Below, piece after piece: positions 15,707 through 24,727 of a DNA stretch of 64,000 bases. The stretch comes from Radiobacillus deserti (GTDB taxonomy: Bacteria; Bacillota; Bacilli; Bacillales; Amphibacillaceae). A program made the position numbers and the translations under genes. The DNA is taken from contig NZ_CP041666.1 in assembly GCF_007301515.1 (NCBI RefSeq), positions 1,240,001 through 1,304,000 of the forward strand, read 5' to 3'. The notes beneath the pieces were generated by a model. It did no database searches. It had not been told where the DNA came from and saw only the letters and a list, made by a program, of their open reading frames with translations. Position 1 is the stretch's first letter; the number at the start of each line of letters is the position of its first letter.

Positions 15707-17065
15707 ATGAAGTATATGAAAAAAAGTAAGAAACTAGTAATTGGAAGCGTTATCACTGGTTTGGTTCTTGGTAGTTTACTAGGAACGTTCTCTACTTCAG
15801 AAGCGAAGAGTGAACACAAACATCATCGAGGAAAGATAAAAAATGTCATCCTGCTTATTGGAGATGGCATGGGTCCTGCATATAACACTATGTACCGCTA
15901 TTATAAAGATAATCCGAATACACCAGAGATGGAAGAGACTGTTTTTGATCAACATTTTATAGGAAAGCAAGTTACGTATTCGTTTGATCATGATGAAAAT
16001 ATTACGGATTCTGCAGCAGCAGCAACTTCTATGGCTGCTGGAATCAAAACGTATAACGGAGCTATCTCCGTTGATATGGAGAAAGAGCGTGTTAAAACGG
16101 TTTTAGAGGAAGCAAAAGAAAACGGAATGGCGACAGGATTGGTTTCAACGTCTCAAATCAATCATGCTACTCCAGCAGCTTTTGGAGCTCATGATATCTC
16201 ACGTAGTAATTATAATGAAATCGCGGATGATTATTACGATGAATTAATACGTGGAAAGCACAAAGTGGATGTGATGCTAGGTGGGGGAACAGATTATTTT
16301 ATTCGGGAGGATCGTAATTTAGTAGAGGAGTTTAAAGAGGATGGCTATAGCTTTGTCCAAAACCGCAAAGAGCTTTTACGCGATGATAACGATCAGGTAC
16401 TTGGACTGTTTGCGCCAGTGGGCATGGATAAAATGATGGATAGAGATGAGAATACGCCTTCCTTAAAAGAAATGACGAATTCCGCATTGGATCGATTAAG
16501 ATCGGACAAGGATGGTTTCTTCCTTATGGTGGAAGGTAGTCAAATTGATTGGGCTGGACACGATAATGACGTTGTTGGAGCGATGAGTGAAATGGAAGAC
16601 TTTGAAGAAGCTTTTCAAGCTGCCATTAATTTTGCCCGTAAAGATAGACACACTCTAGTAGTAGCAACTGCAGATCATTCTACAGGTGGATTGTCTATTG
16701 GCAGTAATGGAGAATATAATTGGAATCCAGAACCAATAAAAGCTGCTAAGAAAACTCCTGATTATATTTCCAAAAAAATAATGGAAGGTATGAGTGTGGA
16801 AGAAGCGCTTTCCCGATATATTGATTTAGAGCTTACTGAAGAAGAAGTGGATTCCGTAAAAAATGCTAAAAAGACTGGTGATGTAGCAGAAATAGATAAT
16901 GCCATTGAAAGAATCTTTGATGCTAGGTCTTTCACAGGTTGGACAACCAGTGGACATACCGGAGTTGACGTGAATGTCTATGGGTATGGTCCTGGGAAGG
17001 AAAACTTTTCGGGATTAATAGATAATACGGAAACGGCAAATAATATTTTTGATATCCTTCGATAA
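15707..17065 (+). CDS. Secreted alkaline phosphatase (first of two)
   Basis: A 452-residue alkaline phosphatase that releases phosphate from phosphomonoesters outside the cell. Residues 1-33 form a signal peptide. The metal-binding IGDGMG (D53) and the nucleophile S102 in TDSAAAATSMAAG are present. Also visible are SQINHATPAAFGAH, VMLGGG, VEGSQIDWAGHDND, TADHSTGG and the C-terminal TSGHTGVDV, which supply the remaining zinc and magnesium ligands. GGGGAGGG precedes the ATG. A strong terminator follows, so it is transcribed separately from the highly similar copy at 17352-18728. No convincing Pho box was seen. Confidence 0.93.
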   Translation: MKYMKKSKKLVIGSVITGLVLGSLLGTFSTSEAKSEHKHHRGKIKNVILLIGDGMGPAYNTMYRYYKDNPNTPEMEETVFDQHFIGKQVTYSFDHDENITDSAAAATSMAAGIKTYNGAISVDMEKERVKTVLEEAKENGMATGLVSTSQINHATPAAFGAHDISRSNYNEIADDYYDELIRGKHKVDVMLGGGTDYFIREDRNLVEEFKEDGYSFVQNRKELLRDDNDQVLGLFAPVGMDKMMDRDENTPSLKEMTNSALDRLRSDKDGFFLMVEGSQIDWAGHDNDVVGAMSEMEDFEEAFQAAINFARKDRHTLVVATADHSTGGLSIGSNGEYNWNPEPIKAAKKTPDYISKKIMEGMSVEEALSRYIDLELTEEEVDSVKNAKKTGDVAEIDNAIERIFDARSFTGWTTSGHTGVDVNVYGYGPGKENFSGLIDNTETANNIFDILR

Positions 17066-17067
17066 TC

Positions 17068-17100
17068 AAAAGGAGAGACCGAATAGGTCTCTCCTTTTTT
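17068..17100 (+). terminator. Strong intrinsic terminator
   Basis: A perfect 13-bp stem (17068-17080 with 17086-17098), GAATA loop and T-run, ends the first alkaline phosphatase transcript. The 17101-17351 interval beyond it holds no gene, only the promoter region of the next phosphatase. Confidence 0.9.
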
Positions 17101-17351
17101 GTAAAAAGTTGATTAAAAATGTAAAGTATTCATGTTGTAAATTCTAGTAACATCTCACTATAAGAGAGTCTCGTGACTAGTAAATAATGTCGAATGCCTT
17201 CCGTTTATAGTACTTTCGGTTCGAATCTCATCTGCATTATTAGGTCTAAATACTCGAATCTAGCAGTCCTTCTACTATTTACGTTCCTGTAAAAGAGATT
17301 TTAAATCTTGTCGTTATAATGGCAGTGTAAGAAAAATGGGAGGGAGAAAAT

Positions 17352-18728
17352 ATGTGGAAGAAACGCATGAAAAAAGTATTACCAGTTGCTGTTGCTTCGG
17401 CTGTGGTAGCAAGTTGCTTGGCTGGAGGTTTGACCGTAACGGAAGCGAAAAGTGATAAGAATAACTTCTGGTGGTATGACTGGAACAAAAAAGGAAAAGT
17501 GGAAAATGTCATTTTTCTAATTGGAGACGGGATGGGACCATCCTATAACACGATGTACCGTTATTTGAAGGATGATCCGTCTACACCTATGATGGAAAAT
17601 ACAGCCTTTGACGAATACCTAGTGGGGGTACAAAAAACGTATTCATGGGATCATGAAGAAAACATAACAGATTCTGCCGCAGCAGCTACTTCTATGGCTT
17701 CTGGTGTGAAGACATATAATGGAGCGATTGCAGTGGATATGGAAAAACAGGATGTTAAAACGGTTTTAGAGCGTGCGAAGGAAAAGGGAAAGGCAACGGG
17801 ATTAGTAGCCACTTCCCAGATCAATCATGCAACGCCTGCCGCATTTGGTACGCATGATGAATCGCGTCACAACTACAATGAAATTGCCGATGATTATTTC
17901 GATGATACGATTAGAGGCAAGCATAAAGTAGATGTATTGTTAGGTGGAGGAACGAACTACTTCGACCGAGAAGACCGTAACTTAATTAAAGAATTTCAAG
18001 AGGATGGCTATTCGTTCGTAGATACGAAGGAAGAGCTACTTAGAAATAGAAACGACCAAGTGCTTGGTTTGTTTGCTCCTGTTGGAATGGATAAGATGAT
18101 TGATCGTGATGAACATACGCCATCGCTTGAAGACATGACGAAAGCTGCGCTTGACCGATTGAAAAAAGATCGAGATGGCTTCTTCCTCATGGTAGAAGGT
18201 AGCCAAATTGATTGGGCTGGTCATGATAATGATGTCGTTGGTGCAATGAGTGAAATGGAGGACTTTGAACAAGCATTCCAAGCAGCTATTGATTTTGCGA
18301 AAAGGGATGGGAATACACTAGTTGTAGCTACGGCAGACCATTCAACAGGTGGCCTTTCCATCGGTGCAAATGGTCCATATGTGTGGAATCCTGAACCAAT
18401 TAAAGCTGCGAAAAGAACGCCTGATTTCATGGCGAAGCAAATTGTACAAGGAGCAGATGTTAAAGAAACGCTAGAAACATACATTGATTTGGAATTGACG
18501 AAAGAAGAAATTCAATCCGTGGAAACTGCTGCACGATCCAAAGATAGTGTGGAAATTGATAATGCAATAGAAGTTATTTTTGATAAAAGGTCTGGTACGG
18601 GGTGGACAACTGGAGGGCATACAGGTGTGGATGTAAATGTGTATGCATACGGTCCAGGATCAGAGTATTTTGAAGGAGTTATTGATAATACGGAAACTGG
18701 TGAATCACTCTTTACGTTAATCCGATAA
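17352..18728 (+). CDS. Secreted alkaline phosphatase (second of two)
   Basis: A 458-residue paralogue of the preceding phosphatase, similar along its whole mature length, with the same catalytic stretches (IGDGMG, NITDSAAAATSMASG, NHATPAAFGTH, VEGSQIDWAGHDND, TADHSTGG, GGHTGVDV). The signal peptide (residues 1-33) and the first mature residues (NNFWWYDWNKKGK) differ from the first copy. The nucleophile is the Ser of TDSAAAA. GGGAGGGAG precedes the ATG. The separate promoter regions and divergent N-termini suggest differently regulated duplicates rather than a recent tandem copy. Confidence 0.93.
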   Translation: MWKKRMKKVLPVAVASAVVASCLAGGLTVTEAKSDKNNFWWYDWNKKGKVENVIFLIGDGMGPSYNTMYRYLKDDPSTPMMENTAFDEYLVGVQKTYSWDHEENITDSAAAATSMASGVKTYNGAIAVDMEKQDVKTVLERAKEKGKATGLVATSQINHATPAAFGTHDESRHNYNEIADDYFDDTIRGKHKVDVLLGGGTNYFDREDRNLIKEFQEDGYSFVDTKEELLRNRNDQVLGLFAPVGMDKMIDRDEHTPSLEDMTKAALDRLKKDRDGFFLMVEGSQIDWAGHDNDVVGAMSEMEDFEQAFQAAIDFAKRDGNTLVVATADHSTGGLSIGANGPYVWNPEPIKAAKRTPDFMAKQIVQGADVKETLETYIDLELTKEEIQSVETAARSKDSVEIDNAIEVIFDKRSGTGWTTGGHTGVDVNVYAYGPGSEYFEGVIDNTETGESLFTLIR

Positions 18729-18733
18729 AAAAA

Positions 18734-18762
18734 TGGCCTCCATGTGGGGCCAATTCTTTTTT
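18734..18762. terminator. Terminator between convergent genes
   Basis: A 7-bp stem (18734-18740 with 18746-18752, one G-T pair) lies between A and T runs, at the end of the phosphatase gene and next to the stop of the convergent lipoprotein gene. Confidence 0.55.
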
Positions 18763-19204
18763 ATAATCCAAGATTTTCAATTTGAGTCATTAATGATTGT
18801 AGGTCACGAATGGTAGTGAACATCTCCGATTGCTGTATGTCTTCTATTACTAATTCTCCTTGTTGTGTGTATGTTTGAATTTCTTCTAAAAGTACACTAT
18901 TTTTTTCTTCTATTTGTTGATGAATCGATTCTGCAACCGCAGGTACTTCTATGTTTTGAAACGATTTTATATCTGCTTCAAGGGTTTCAAGTTTGTTTAG
19001 AAGCTTTTCTTTCATTTGTGGATCTTCCATAGCACTTGATAGCATGGTCGGTGCTTCCTCTGCAAAGTTTGCTAATGTATGAATGTGATCTTGTGCTTCT
19101 TCTGCATAATTCATCGTATTTTCCACTTCACCAAAAAGAGAGCACCCAGATAAAACAAATACAGTGGCCAGACATAAAGACGTTATAGTAAATTGTTTTT
19201 TCAT
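18761..19204 (-). CDS. Small helical lipoprotein (DUF6376-like)
   Basis: A 147-residue exported lipoprotein. The N-terminal signal ends in the lipobox LSGC, so Cys21 is lipidated and anchors the protein on the outer face of the membrane. The mature part is acidic and almost wholly helical, with heptad-like stretches rich in Glu, Gln and Leu. It resembles the DUF6376 lipoproteins of Bacillus, whose role is unknown. It is monocistronic and convergent with the second alkaline phosphatase. Confidence 0.75.
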   Translation of the reverse strand: MKKQFTITSLCLATVFVLSGCSLFGEVENTMNYAEEAQDHIHTLANFAEEAPTMLSSAMEDPQMKEKLLNKLETLEADIKSFQNIEVPAVAESIHQQIEEKNSVLLEEIQTYTQQGELVIEDIQQSEMFTTIRDLQSLMTQIENLGL

Positions 19205-19345
19205 CGTTTCATTCCTTTCATCCAGTTACTGTACTATACGGGGAACAATAAGAAATGGTTTCAATATGCATCAATCGTCGGATACTTGCACATCATATAT
19301 TTGGTAAGATATGTATGACATGTAGTGTTCGGAAAGGGTGTTAAG

Positions 19346-19891
19346 GTGAAAAAAATCGGACTATACGGATGGACCTTAATGATAACGCTCATGGTTGTTG
19401 CAATAAGTGTCATAGCAGGATATGTAATGTTTTTCTCTGCACCAGAGTCTGAAGGTAGGGATTTAGCTGGTGAATTAACGTCAATGAATGCGGAAGATAT
19501 TGATGAAGAAACTGCAGAGAAGATAAAAGAAGTGCAGGCAACGATAGGGAAAGACCACCGGAATATTGGAGACTACGTTTCCTCTACTCATGAATTTTAT
19601 AATGATACAACAGGATATGGCGCAATTAACCACTTGAATTGGATAGAGCAAAGAAACATGGCAGATGATATTTTGAAGAAAATAGGTGGGTTTGTAGAAT
19701 CCGCGAAAGAAGAAAACCTTATTCATGATTTAGAGCATATTGAGAGATTAGCTAAATCCGTGAAGGAAGAAGAAAATATCGAACATGTAAGAAATCTCCA
19801 CCGTTATTTTCATGATTTAGACATTGCGCTTAATGCGTATCATGATTATCGTCAGGTATGGAATGTAACGAGAACCCTATCTGCGAAGTAA
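19346..19891 (+). CDS. DUF6241-like membrane-anchored protein
   Basis: A 181-residue protein with one N-terminal membrane helix (about residues 5-30) and an extracytoplasmic helical domain. That domain contains HLNWIEQRNMADDILK and a C-terminal HDYRQVWNVTRTL. It resembles the DUF6241 group of Bacillaceae, of unknown function. The frame is open to a GTG at 19325, but GGAAAGGG lies 7 bp before the GTG at 19346, which gives a conventional MKKIGLYGW start, so that one is chosen. Confidence 0.7.
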   Translation: MKKIGLYGWTLMITLMVVAISVIAGYVMFFSAPESEGRDLAGELTSMNAEDIDEETAEKIKEVQATIGKDHRNIGDYVSSTHEFYNDTTGYGAINHLNWIEQRNMADDILKKIGGFVESAKEENLIHDLEHIERLAKSVKEEENIEHVRNLHRYFHDLDIALNAYHDYRQVWNVTRTLSAK

Positions 19892-19974
19892 TGGGAGATT
19901 TTGAAAAAACATTGTAAGATATCCTGACAAAACTGTCGTGAGCTATAAAAACCTATGTTACATTATGTTCATAG

Positions 19975-20160
19975 AAAACAAAACATCTTTGAAAAGGGAA
20001 TGTCAGTGTAACACATAAGTACGGGACTCGAGGCTATCTGCCTTTTAGGTATATGCTTTCGATCTATTCTCAAGGTGTCTGAGAATATAGTTGCAGCCGG
20101 TAAGGATGCGACAGTCAAAAACCAAAGGATCTAAACTCTCTCAGGTACTTTGGTTTTTGT
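19975..20160 (+). ncRNA. Candidate structured RNA with terminator, family unknown
   Basis: This is a 370-bp gap without a gene. It contains a perfect 8-bp hairpin (20065-20072 with 20080-20087), GC-richer blocks than the flanks (ACGGGACTCGAGGC, GCAGCCGG) and a terminator (20117-20127 with 20148-20158, T-run). No gene follows on the plus strand before copZ at 22025, so a riboswitch is unlikely and a free small RNA more likely. It does not match the TPP, SAM, lysine, glycine, FMN, M-box or T-box signatures. A 6S-like fold was considered but not shown. The 5' end is a guess. Confidence 0.4.
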
Positions 20161-20185
20161 TATTGGCTTGTTTAACCTCCTGTTA

Positions 20186-20216
20186 AGCCTCCACAATTGG
20201 TGGAGGCTCTTTTTTT
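20186..20216 (+). terminator. Second intrinsic terminator
   Basis: A perfect 9-bp stem (20186-20194 with 20200-20208), AATTG loop and seven T. It stands in tandem behind the terminator of the candidate RNA and insulates the convergent HAD gene. Confidence 0.8.
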
Positions 20217-20261
20217 GTATTGCGAACGAAAGTTAAAAAAGGGAATGAATCAATAGCTGAT

Positions 20262-21050
20262 TCATTCCACCAAACCTAGCTTTCGTAATCCATGGAAAAT
20301 CCCTGCCTCCGTAACTGCAGTTGTTTTATGCTTTGCGTAAGTAAATAAATCAGGATGTCCATTCCCCATAGCAAATCCTTCTCCAACAAAGCTTAGCATT
20401 TCTTTATCATTCATTCCGTCTCCAAATGCTATTGCCTCTGCTTTATCTATTTTAAGGTGAGTCAGCAACTTTTCAATGGCTTTGCCTTTATTGACCCGAT
20501 TACGAATAACATCATAGGAATGCTCCAGACCATGGACATTTACTTGAGAAAAGAACAAATCATCACTTAATTGATAGTGAGGGATTTCTTTTTTGTCTAC
20601 TCCCATCAATGTGATACCTAGAATATCATCCGCGTAGTCCGGTGAATACAGGGTGTTCTTTTGTAGTTTAAAAGTATCAATAAATTGTTGCACAATTGGG
20701 GATGCGAGCGTTGTAAACGTATTTTGCTTACTTGTATATAGAACCATTTCATGTCCGTAAGTTTCCGCAATGTTTAAGAATTGATGGATTGTATTTGTAG
20801 CGATTGGTTCATTGACCATAACTTGTTCTTTGTATATTGCAAGTGCACCGTTATATCCTATAAAAGAATCGATAGCTAGCTCGTTCGCTATAGGTGCTAT
20901 TTCATGAAGTGGTCGCCCCGTAGCTAAAAATACTTCCACGCCTTTATCTTTTACTTGGTTCACAGCATCCACCGTAGACGGATCAATTGTGTGATCTGGC
21001 TTCAATACAGTTCCATCGATGTCCAAAAACAATGTTTTGTATGTTTTCAT
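20262..21050 (-). CDS. Cof-type HAD-IIB family phosphatase (YkrA-like)
   Basis: A 262-residue HAD hydrolase. Motif I is LFLDIDGTVL, motif II FLATGRPLHE and motif IV AFGDGMNDKEML; a C2-type cap occupies residues about 85-185. The sequence pattern is closest to the YkrA group of Bacillus, whose substrates are small phosphorylated compounds. AAGGAGAC precedes the ATG. It is monocistronic. It is the third HAD enzyme in the window and not a recent duplicate of the one at 13168-14025. Confidence 0.88.
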   Translation of the reverse strand: MKTYKTLFLDIDGTVLKPDHTIDPSTVDAVNQVKDKGVEVFLATGRPLHEIAPIANELAIDSFIGYNGALAIYKEQVMVNEPIATNTIHQFLNIAETYGHEMVLYTSKQNTFTTLASPIVQQFIDTFKLQKNTLYSPDYADDILGITLMGVDKKEIPHYQLSDDLFFSQVNVHGLEHSYDVIRNRVNKGKAIEKLLTHLKIDKAEAIAFGDGMNDKEMLSFVGEGFAMGNGHPDLFTYAKHKTTAVTEAGIFHGLRKLGLVE

Positions 21051-21229
21051 AAAGTCTCCTTTTCTTGCATTGATATTGGAATTTTATCACAAACTCTGAT
21101 GAGCGAAAATGAAAACCATTAAGAAATGGGTATGCTGCTGATATTAATGGAAAGAAATTTAATCAAAACTTCAAAAATACCGGTGGTGGGTATGGATGAG
21201 CGTTTTTAAAACAGAGGTTTTGCACTATA

Positions 21230-21880
21230 TCAATAGTCGCCGTATAACCCCCTTTCCTCTTCCAGTAAAGAAAACGTGTACCCGCTCTTACGGATCTCTT
21301 CAATAAGCTTTGGTAGTATATGCACGGTTTGCTGAAACTCATGTCGTAGAATGATCGCTTTATCCTCTAAATGCTGAATCACATTGGTAATAATTTGAGG
21401 AGGGTCTTGCTCTAATTCCCAATCCAAGGATGCGATTCTCCACATGACAACTTGAATATTTAACTTCTCTGCAATCTGAAGCGTATCCTCGTTAAAATCT
21501 CCGTATGGAGGGCGAAAATAACGAACCCTTCGATTAGTTTGCGATTCAATGGTTTCTATACTATCTTTTATCTCCTTATATTGCTCTTCCTTAGATAATG
21601 AAGATAGGGCAATGTGATTGGAAGAATGGGAGCCAATTTCATGTCCATATTCAAGTACCTTCTGCAAGGGATTATGTGTCTGTATTTGGTTTCCCTGGAA
21701 AAAGAACATTGCAGGGATTCTTTCGTTTTTAAGAATAGTAAGTATTCGTTCTAAATGTTCACTAGGCCCATCATCAAAGGATAAGGTTACAGACTTTTGA
21801 GCCGTGCTTTTGTTTTTTATGTGTATGTTCGGGTATTGTGAAAAGTAGAGAATGTTTGAATTACCATTGTATAAATTCAT
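21230..21880 (-). CDS. Polysaccharide deacetylase (NodB domain)
   Basis: A 216-residue carbohydrate esterase family 4 protein. The NodB motifs are in order: SFDDGPSEH (catalytic Asp and metal Asp), GSHSSNHIAL (metal His pair), RYFRPPYGDFN and the late DWELEQDPP and ILRHE. Such enzymes remove acetyl groups from peptidoglycan or chitin-like polymers. Unusually, the protein has no signal peptide or membrane anchor: it starts MNLYNGNSNILYF. It may therefore act inside, or leave by a non-classical route; an upstream start was not found. Confidence 0.87.
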   Translation of the reverse strand: MNLYNGNSNILYFSQYPNIHIKNKSTAQKSVTLSFDDGPSEHLERILTILKNERIPAMFFFQGNQIQTHNPLQKVLEYGHEIGSHSSNHIALSSLSKEEQYKEIKDSIETIESQTNRRVRYFRPPYGDFNEDTLQIAEKLNIQVVMWRIASLDWELEQDPPQIITNVIQHLEDKAIILRHEFQQTVHILPKLIEEIRKSGYTFSLLEEERGLYGDY

Positions 21881-21951
21881 TATGGATCCTCCCGGTTAAA
21901 AAGTACTATATTACATATCATAACTTATAAGAAAAATTTATAAAGTTTCTG

Positions 21952-21981
21952 TTGACAATATACCTTAGGGGGGTATAGTAT
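21952..21981 (+). promoter_or_regulatory. copZA promoter with CsoR-type operator
   Basis: -35 TTGACA (21952-21957) and -10 TATAGT or TAGTAT (from 21974) flank ATACC-TTAGGGG-GGTAT (21960-21976). That is the G-tract pseudo-palindrome recognised by the copper repressor CsoR. Repression through promoter occlusion and release by Cu(I) is inferred. No csoR gene lies in the window. Confidence 0.7.
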
Positions 21982-22024
21982 AAAAAGTGAAGAAAAGATT
22001 CCCATTTTAAAAGGAGCGATAACT

Positions 22025-22231
22025 ATGGAACAAATTACATTAAAAGTCGAAGGTATGTCTTGTAATCACTGTGTGAGTGCCGTTGAAGGAAACGTTGGTA
22101 AAATGGCTGGTGTGGAAAGTGTGAAGGTGGATTTACAAGATGGGAATGTGGACATTCGTTATGACTCTGAACAAGTAACGCTAAATGAAATAAAGGATAC
22201 AATTGAAGACCAAGGCTATGATGTAGCCTAA
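22025..22231 (+). CDS. copZ: Copper chaperone CopZ
   Basis: A 68-residue HMA-fold chaperone that carries Cu(I) to the efflux ATPase CopA. The metal site is GMSCNHCV (C13 and C16), followed by the typical VEGNVGKMAGVESVKVDL. Length and fold match Bacillus CopZ closely. AAAAGGAG precedes the ATG by 8 bp. It is the first gene of the operon, 66 bp before copA, and downstream of the predicted CsoR operator. Confidence 0.95.
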   Translation: MEQITLKVEGMSCNHCVSAVEGNVGKMAGVESVKVDLQDGNVDIRYDSEQVTLNEIKDTIEDQGYDVA

Positions 22232-22297
22232 TAACAGAGGTGCTTTTACCAGCACCTCTTACATAAACAAAATAACGGTGAGAAGGAGAGAAACAAG

Positions 22298-24712
22298 ATG
22301 AGTGATACCGTGAAAGACATAAATTTACAAATTACTGGTATGACCTGTGCCGCGTGTGCAAATCGAATTGAAAAAGGACTTAATAAAATAGATGGAGTTG
22401 AAACAGCCGGAGTTAATTTTGCGCTGGAACAGGCGAATGTATCCTATGATCCGGAGAAAACAAATATAGATGCACTACAATCCAAAGTCCGTGATTTAGG
22501 CTATGACGTTGTTCAGGAGAAAGCAGAGTTTTCTATTACGGGGATGACCTGCGCAGCATGTGCGACTCGAATTGAAAAAGGCTTGAACAAGATGGAAGGT
22601 GTATCAACCGCTTCGATTAACTTAGCACTTGAAAGCGGAACCGTGGAATACGATCCGAATACAGTTACCATTCAAAACCTAGTTGAAAAGGTGGAAAAGC
22701 TAGGGTATGGAGCAATACTCAAAGGAGATCAACAAGACGCGGTCGACTACCGAACAAAGGAAATCGAGAAGCAACAAGGAAAATTCATCTTTTCACTCAT
22801 TCTCTCTGTTCCGTTATTGTGGGCGATGGTCAGCCATTTTGAGTTTACAAATTTTATATGGCTGCCAGATATGCTTATGAATCCTTGGGTTCAATTAGCG
22901 TTAGCAACACCGGTTCAATTTGTGGTAGGAAAGCAATTTTATGTAGGTGCCTATAAAGCGTTACGAAATGGCAGTGCCAATATGGATGTACTTGTAGCCT
23001 TAGGAACATCTGCAGCCTATTTTTATAGCTTGTATTTAACAATACAATCGATTGGCTCTGGAGAAAAAATGGTGGAATTGTATTTTGAAACAAGCGCCGT
23101 ACTTATTACACTTATTTTGTTAGGGAAATTATTCGAAGCAAAAGCAAAAGGGCGATCTTCAGAAGCGATTAAAAAGCTAATGAATCTTCAAGCGAAAACG
23201 GCAACGGTTGTTCGAGATGGAAATGAACTAGTTATCCCAATAGAACAAGTCATAGTTGGTGACATGGTTTACGTAAAACCAGGTGAAAAAATTCCAGTGG
23301 ATGGAGAAATAATTGAAGGACAATCCGCTATTGATGAGTCTATGATCACAGGAGAGAGTGTTCCGGTTGATAAGGAAGCAGGAGATTCGTTAATCGGGTC
23401 TACTATTAATAAAAATGGGTTTATTAAGATGAAAGCGACTAAAGTAGGAAAAGACACAGCATTAGCACAGATTGTAAAAGTCGTTGAAGATGCACAAGGC
23501 TCGAAAGCACCTATTCAACGATTGGCAGATCAAATCTCGGGTATTTTTGTCCCAATTGTAGTAGCAATTGCGTTTCTTACATTCTTGATCTGGATTATCT
23601 GGGTGGAACCAGGACAATTTGCTGTGGCCTTAGAAAAATTAATTGCTGTACTAGTTATAGCTTGTCCATGTGCCCTTGGGTTAGCAACCCCAACCTCTAT
23701 CATGGCAGGATCTGGGCGTTCTGCCGAATTTGGAATTCTATTTAAAGGTGGAGAACACCTTGAAAAAACACATGATCTTACGACGATTTTACTAGATAAA
23801 ACGGGTACAGTAACGAATGGACAGCCAGTATTAACGGATGTGATTGTGGAGAGCTCTATGGAACAAGAAACATTTCTTCAATTCGTTGGATCTGCTGAAA
23901 AGCAATCCGAACACCCATTAGCACAGGCAATTGTAAAAGGAATTGAGGATAGAGGACTATCGCTAAACCGATCGGATTCCTTTGAGGCGATACCCGGTTA
24001 CGGGATTAAAGCAAAGGTAAAAGAAACGGAAGTTGTCATTGGAACTAGAAAATTAATGAAACAACTCCATGTGAATGTAGAAGAGATACTTTCAAAAGTC
24101 ACAGAATTAGAGGGAACCGGTAAAACAGTTATGCTGGTTGCAATCGACGGGCAGTATGCAGGTTTAGTTGCTGTCGCCGATACAATTAAGGATAGTTCGA
24201 AAACAGCAATTTCCCGATTGAAAGATATGGGATTAAACGTGTATATGATTACAGGAGACAATGAGCGAACTGCAAAAGCGATTGCGTCTGAAGCTGGAAT
24301 AGAGCATGTTATTGCGGAAGTACTTCCAGAACAGAAGGCTGAAGAAGTAAAAAAATTGCAGGAAGCAGGGGAAAAAGTAGCAATGGTCGGAGATGGAATC
24401 AATGATGCCCCAGCGCTAGCTTTAGCAGAAATCGGAATGGCAATTGGGACAGGGACAGATATTGCAATGGAAGCTGCAGATATTACACTTATCCGTGGTG
24501 ACTTGAATAGTATTGCAGATGCTATCCTCATGAGTAAAAAGACTATTGTAAACATTAAACAAAATTTATTTTGGGCATTTGGATATAACACGCTCGGGAT
24601 TCCGATTGCAGCACTTGGATTCCTTGCCCCATGGCTTGCGGGTGCAGCGATGGCTTTCAGTTCTGTTTCTGTCGTCTTGAATGCTCTTAGACTCCAAAGG
24701 GTAAAACTTTAA
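22298..24712 (+). CDS. copA: Copper-exporting P1B-type ATPase CopA
   Basis: An 804-residue Cu(I) efflux pump. Two N-terminal HMA domains carry GMTCAAC (C17/C20 and C85/C88). Eight membrane helices follow. The ion site CPC is at residues 456-458 (IACPCALG), the phosphorylated Asp is D500 in DKTGTVTNG, the TGES loop reads MITGESVPVD, the HP motif is SEHPLA and the hinge is VGDGINDAPAL. Both the chaperone and a small His-containing peptide are in the same operon. It has the normal length and is intact. Confidence 0.96.
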   Translation: MSDTVKDINLQITGMTCAACANRIEKGLNKIDGVETAGVNFALEQANVSYDPEKTNIDALQSKVRDLGYDVVQEKAEFSITGMTCAACATRIEKGLNKMEGVSTASINLALESGTVEYDPNTVTIQNLVEKVEKLGYGAILKGDQQDAVDYRTKEIEKQQGKFIFSLILSVPLLWAMVSHFEFTNFIWLPDMLMNPWVQLALATPVQFVVGKQFYVGAYKALRNGSANMDVLVALGTSAAYFYSLYLTIQSIGSGEKMVELYFETSAVLITLILLGKLFEAKAKGRSSEAIKKLMNLQAKTATVVRDGNELVIPIEQVIVGDMVYVKPGEKIPVDGEIIEGQSAIDESMITGESVPVDKEAGDSLIGSTINKNGFIKMKATKVGKDTALAQIVKVVEDAQGSKAPIQRLADQISGIFVPIVVAIAFLTFLIWIIWVEPGQFAVALEKLIAVLVIACPCALGLATPTSIMAGSGRSAEFGILFKGGEHLEKTHDLTTILLDKTGTVTNGQPVLTDVIVESSMEQETFLQFVGSAEKQSEHPLAQAIVKGIEDRGLSLNRSDSFEAIPGYGIKAKVKETEVVIGTRKLMKQLHVNVEEILSKVTELEGTGKTVMLVAIDGQYAGLVAVADTIKDSSKTAISRLKDMGLNVYMITGDNERTAKAIASEAGIEHVIAEVLPEQKAEEVKKLQEAGEKVAMVGDGINDAPALALAEIGMAIGTGTDIAMEAADITLIRGDLNSIADAILMSKKTIVNIKQNLFWAFGYNTLGIPIAALGFLAPWLAGAAMAFSSVSVVLNALRLQRVKL

Positions 24713-24727
24713 AAAGGAGAAATAATG

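Noticed and set aside
17205..17235. tRNA-like T-loop (GGTTCGAATC)
   Set aside because: The flanking bases do not form the T-stem and no acceptor or anticodon stem can be found.
19975..20160. Known riboswitch (M-box, cobalamin, T-box or c-di-GMP)
   Set aside because: Core consensus motifs are absent and no gene follows in the sense direction.
23998..24591. 197-codon minus-strand ORF inside copA
   Set aside because: Antisense shadow of the strongly conserved CopA coding sequence; Ser/Ala/Ile-rich translation without domain features.
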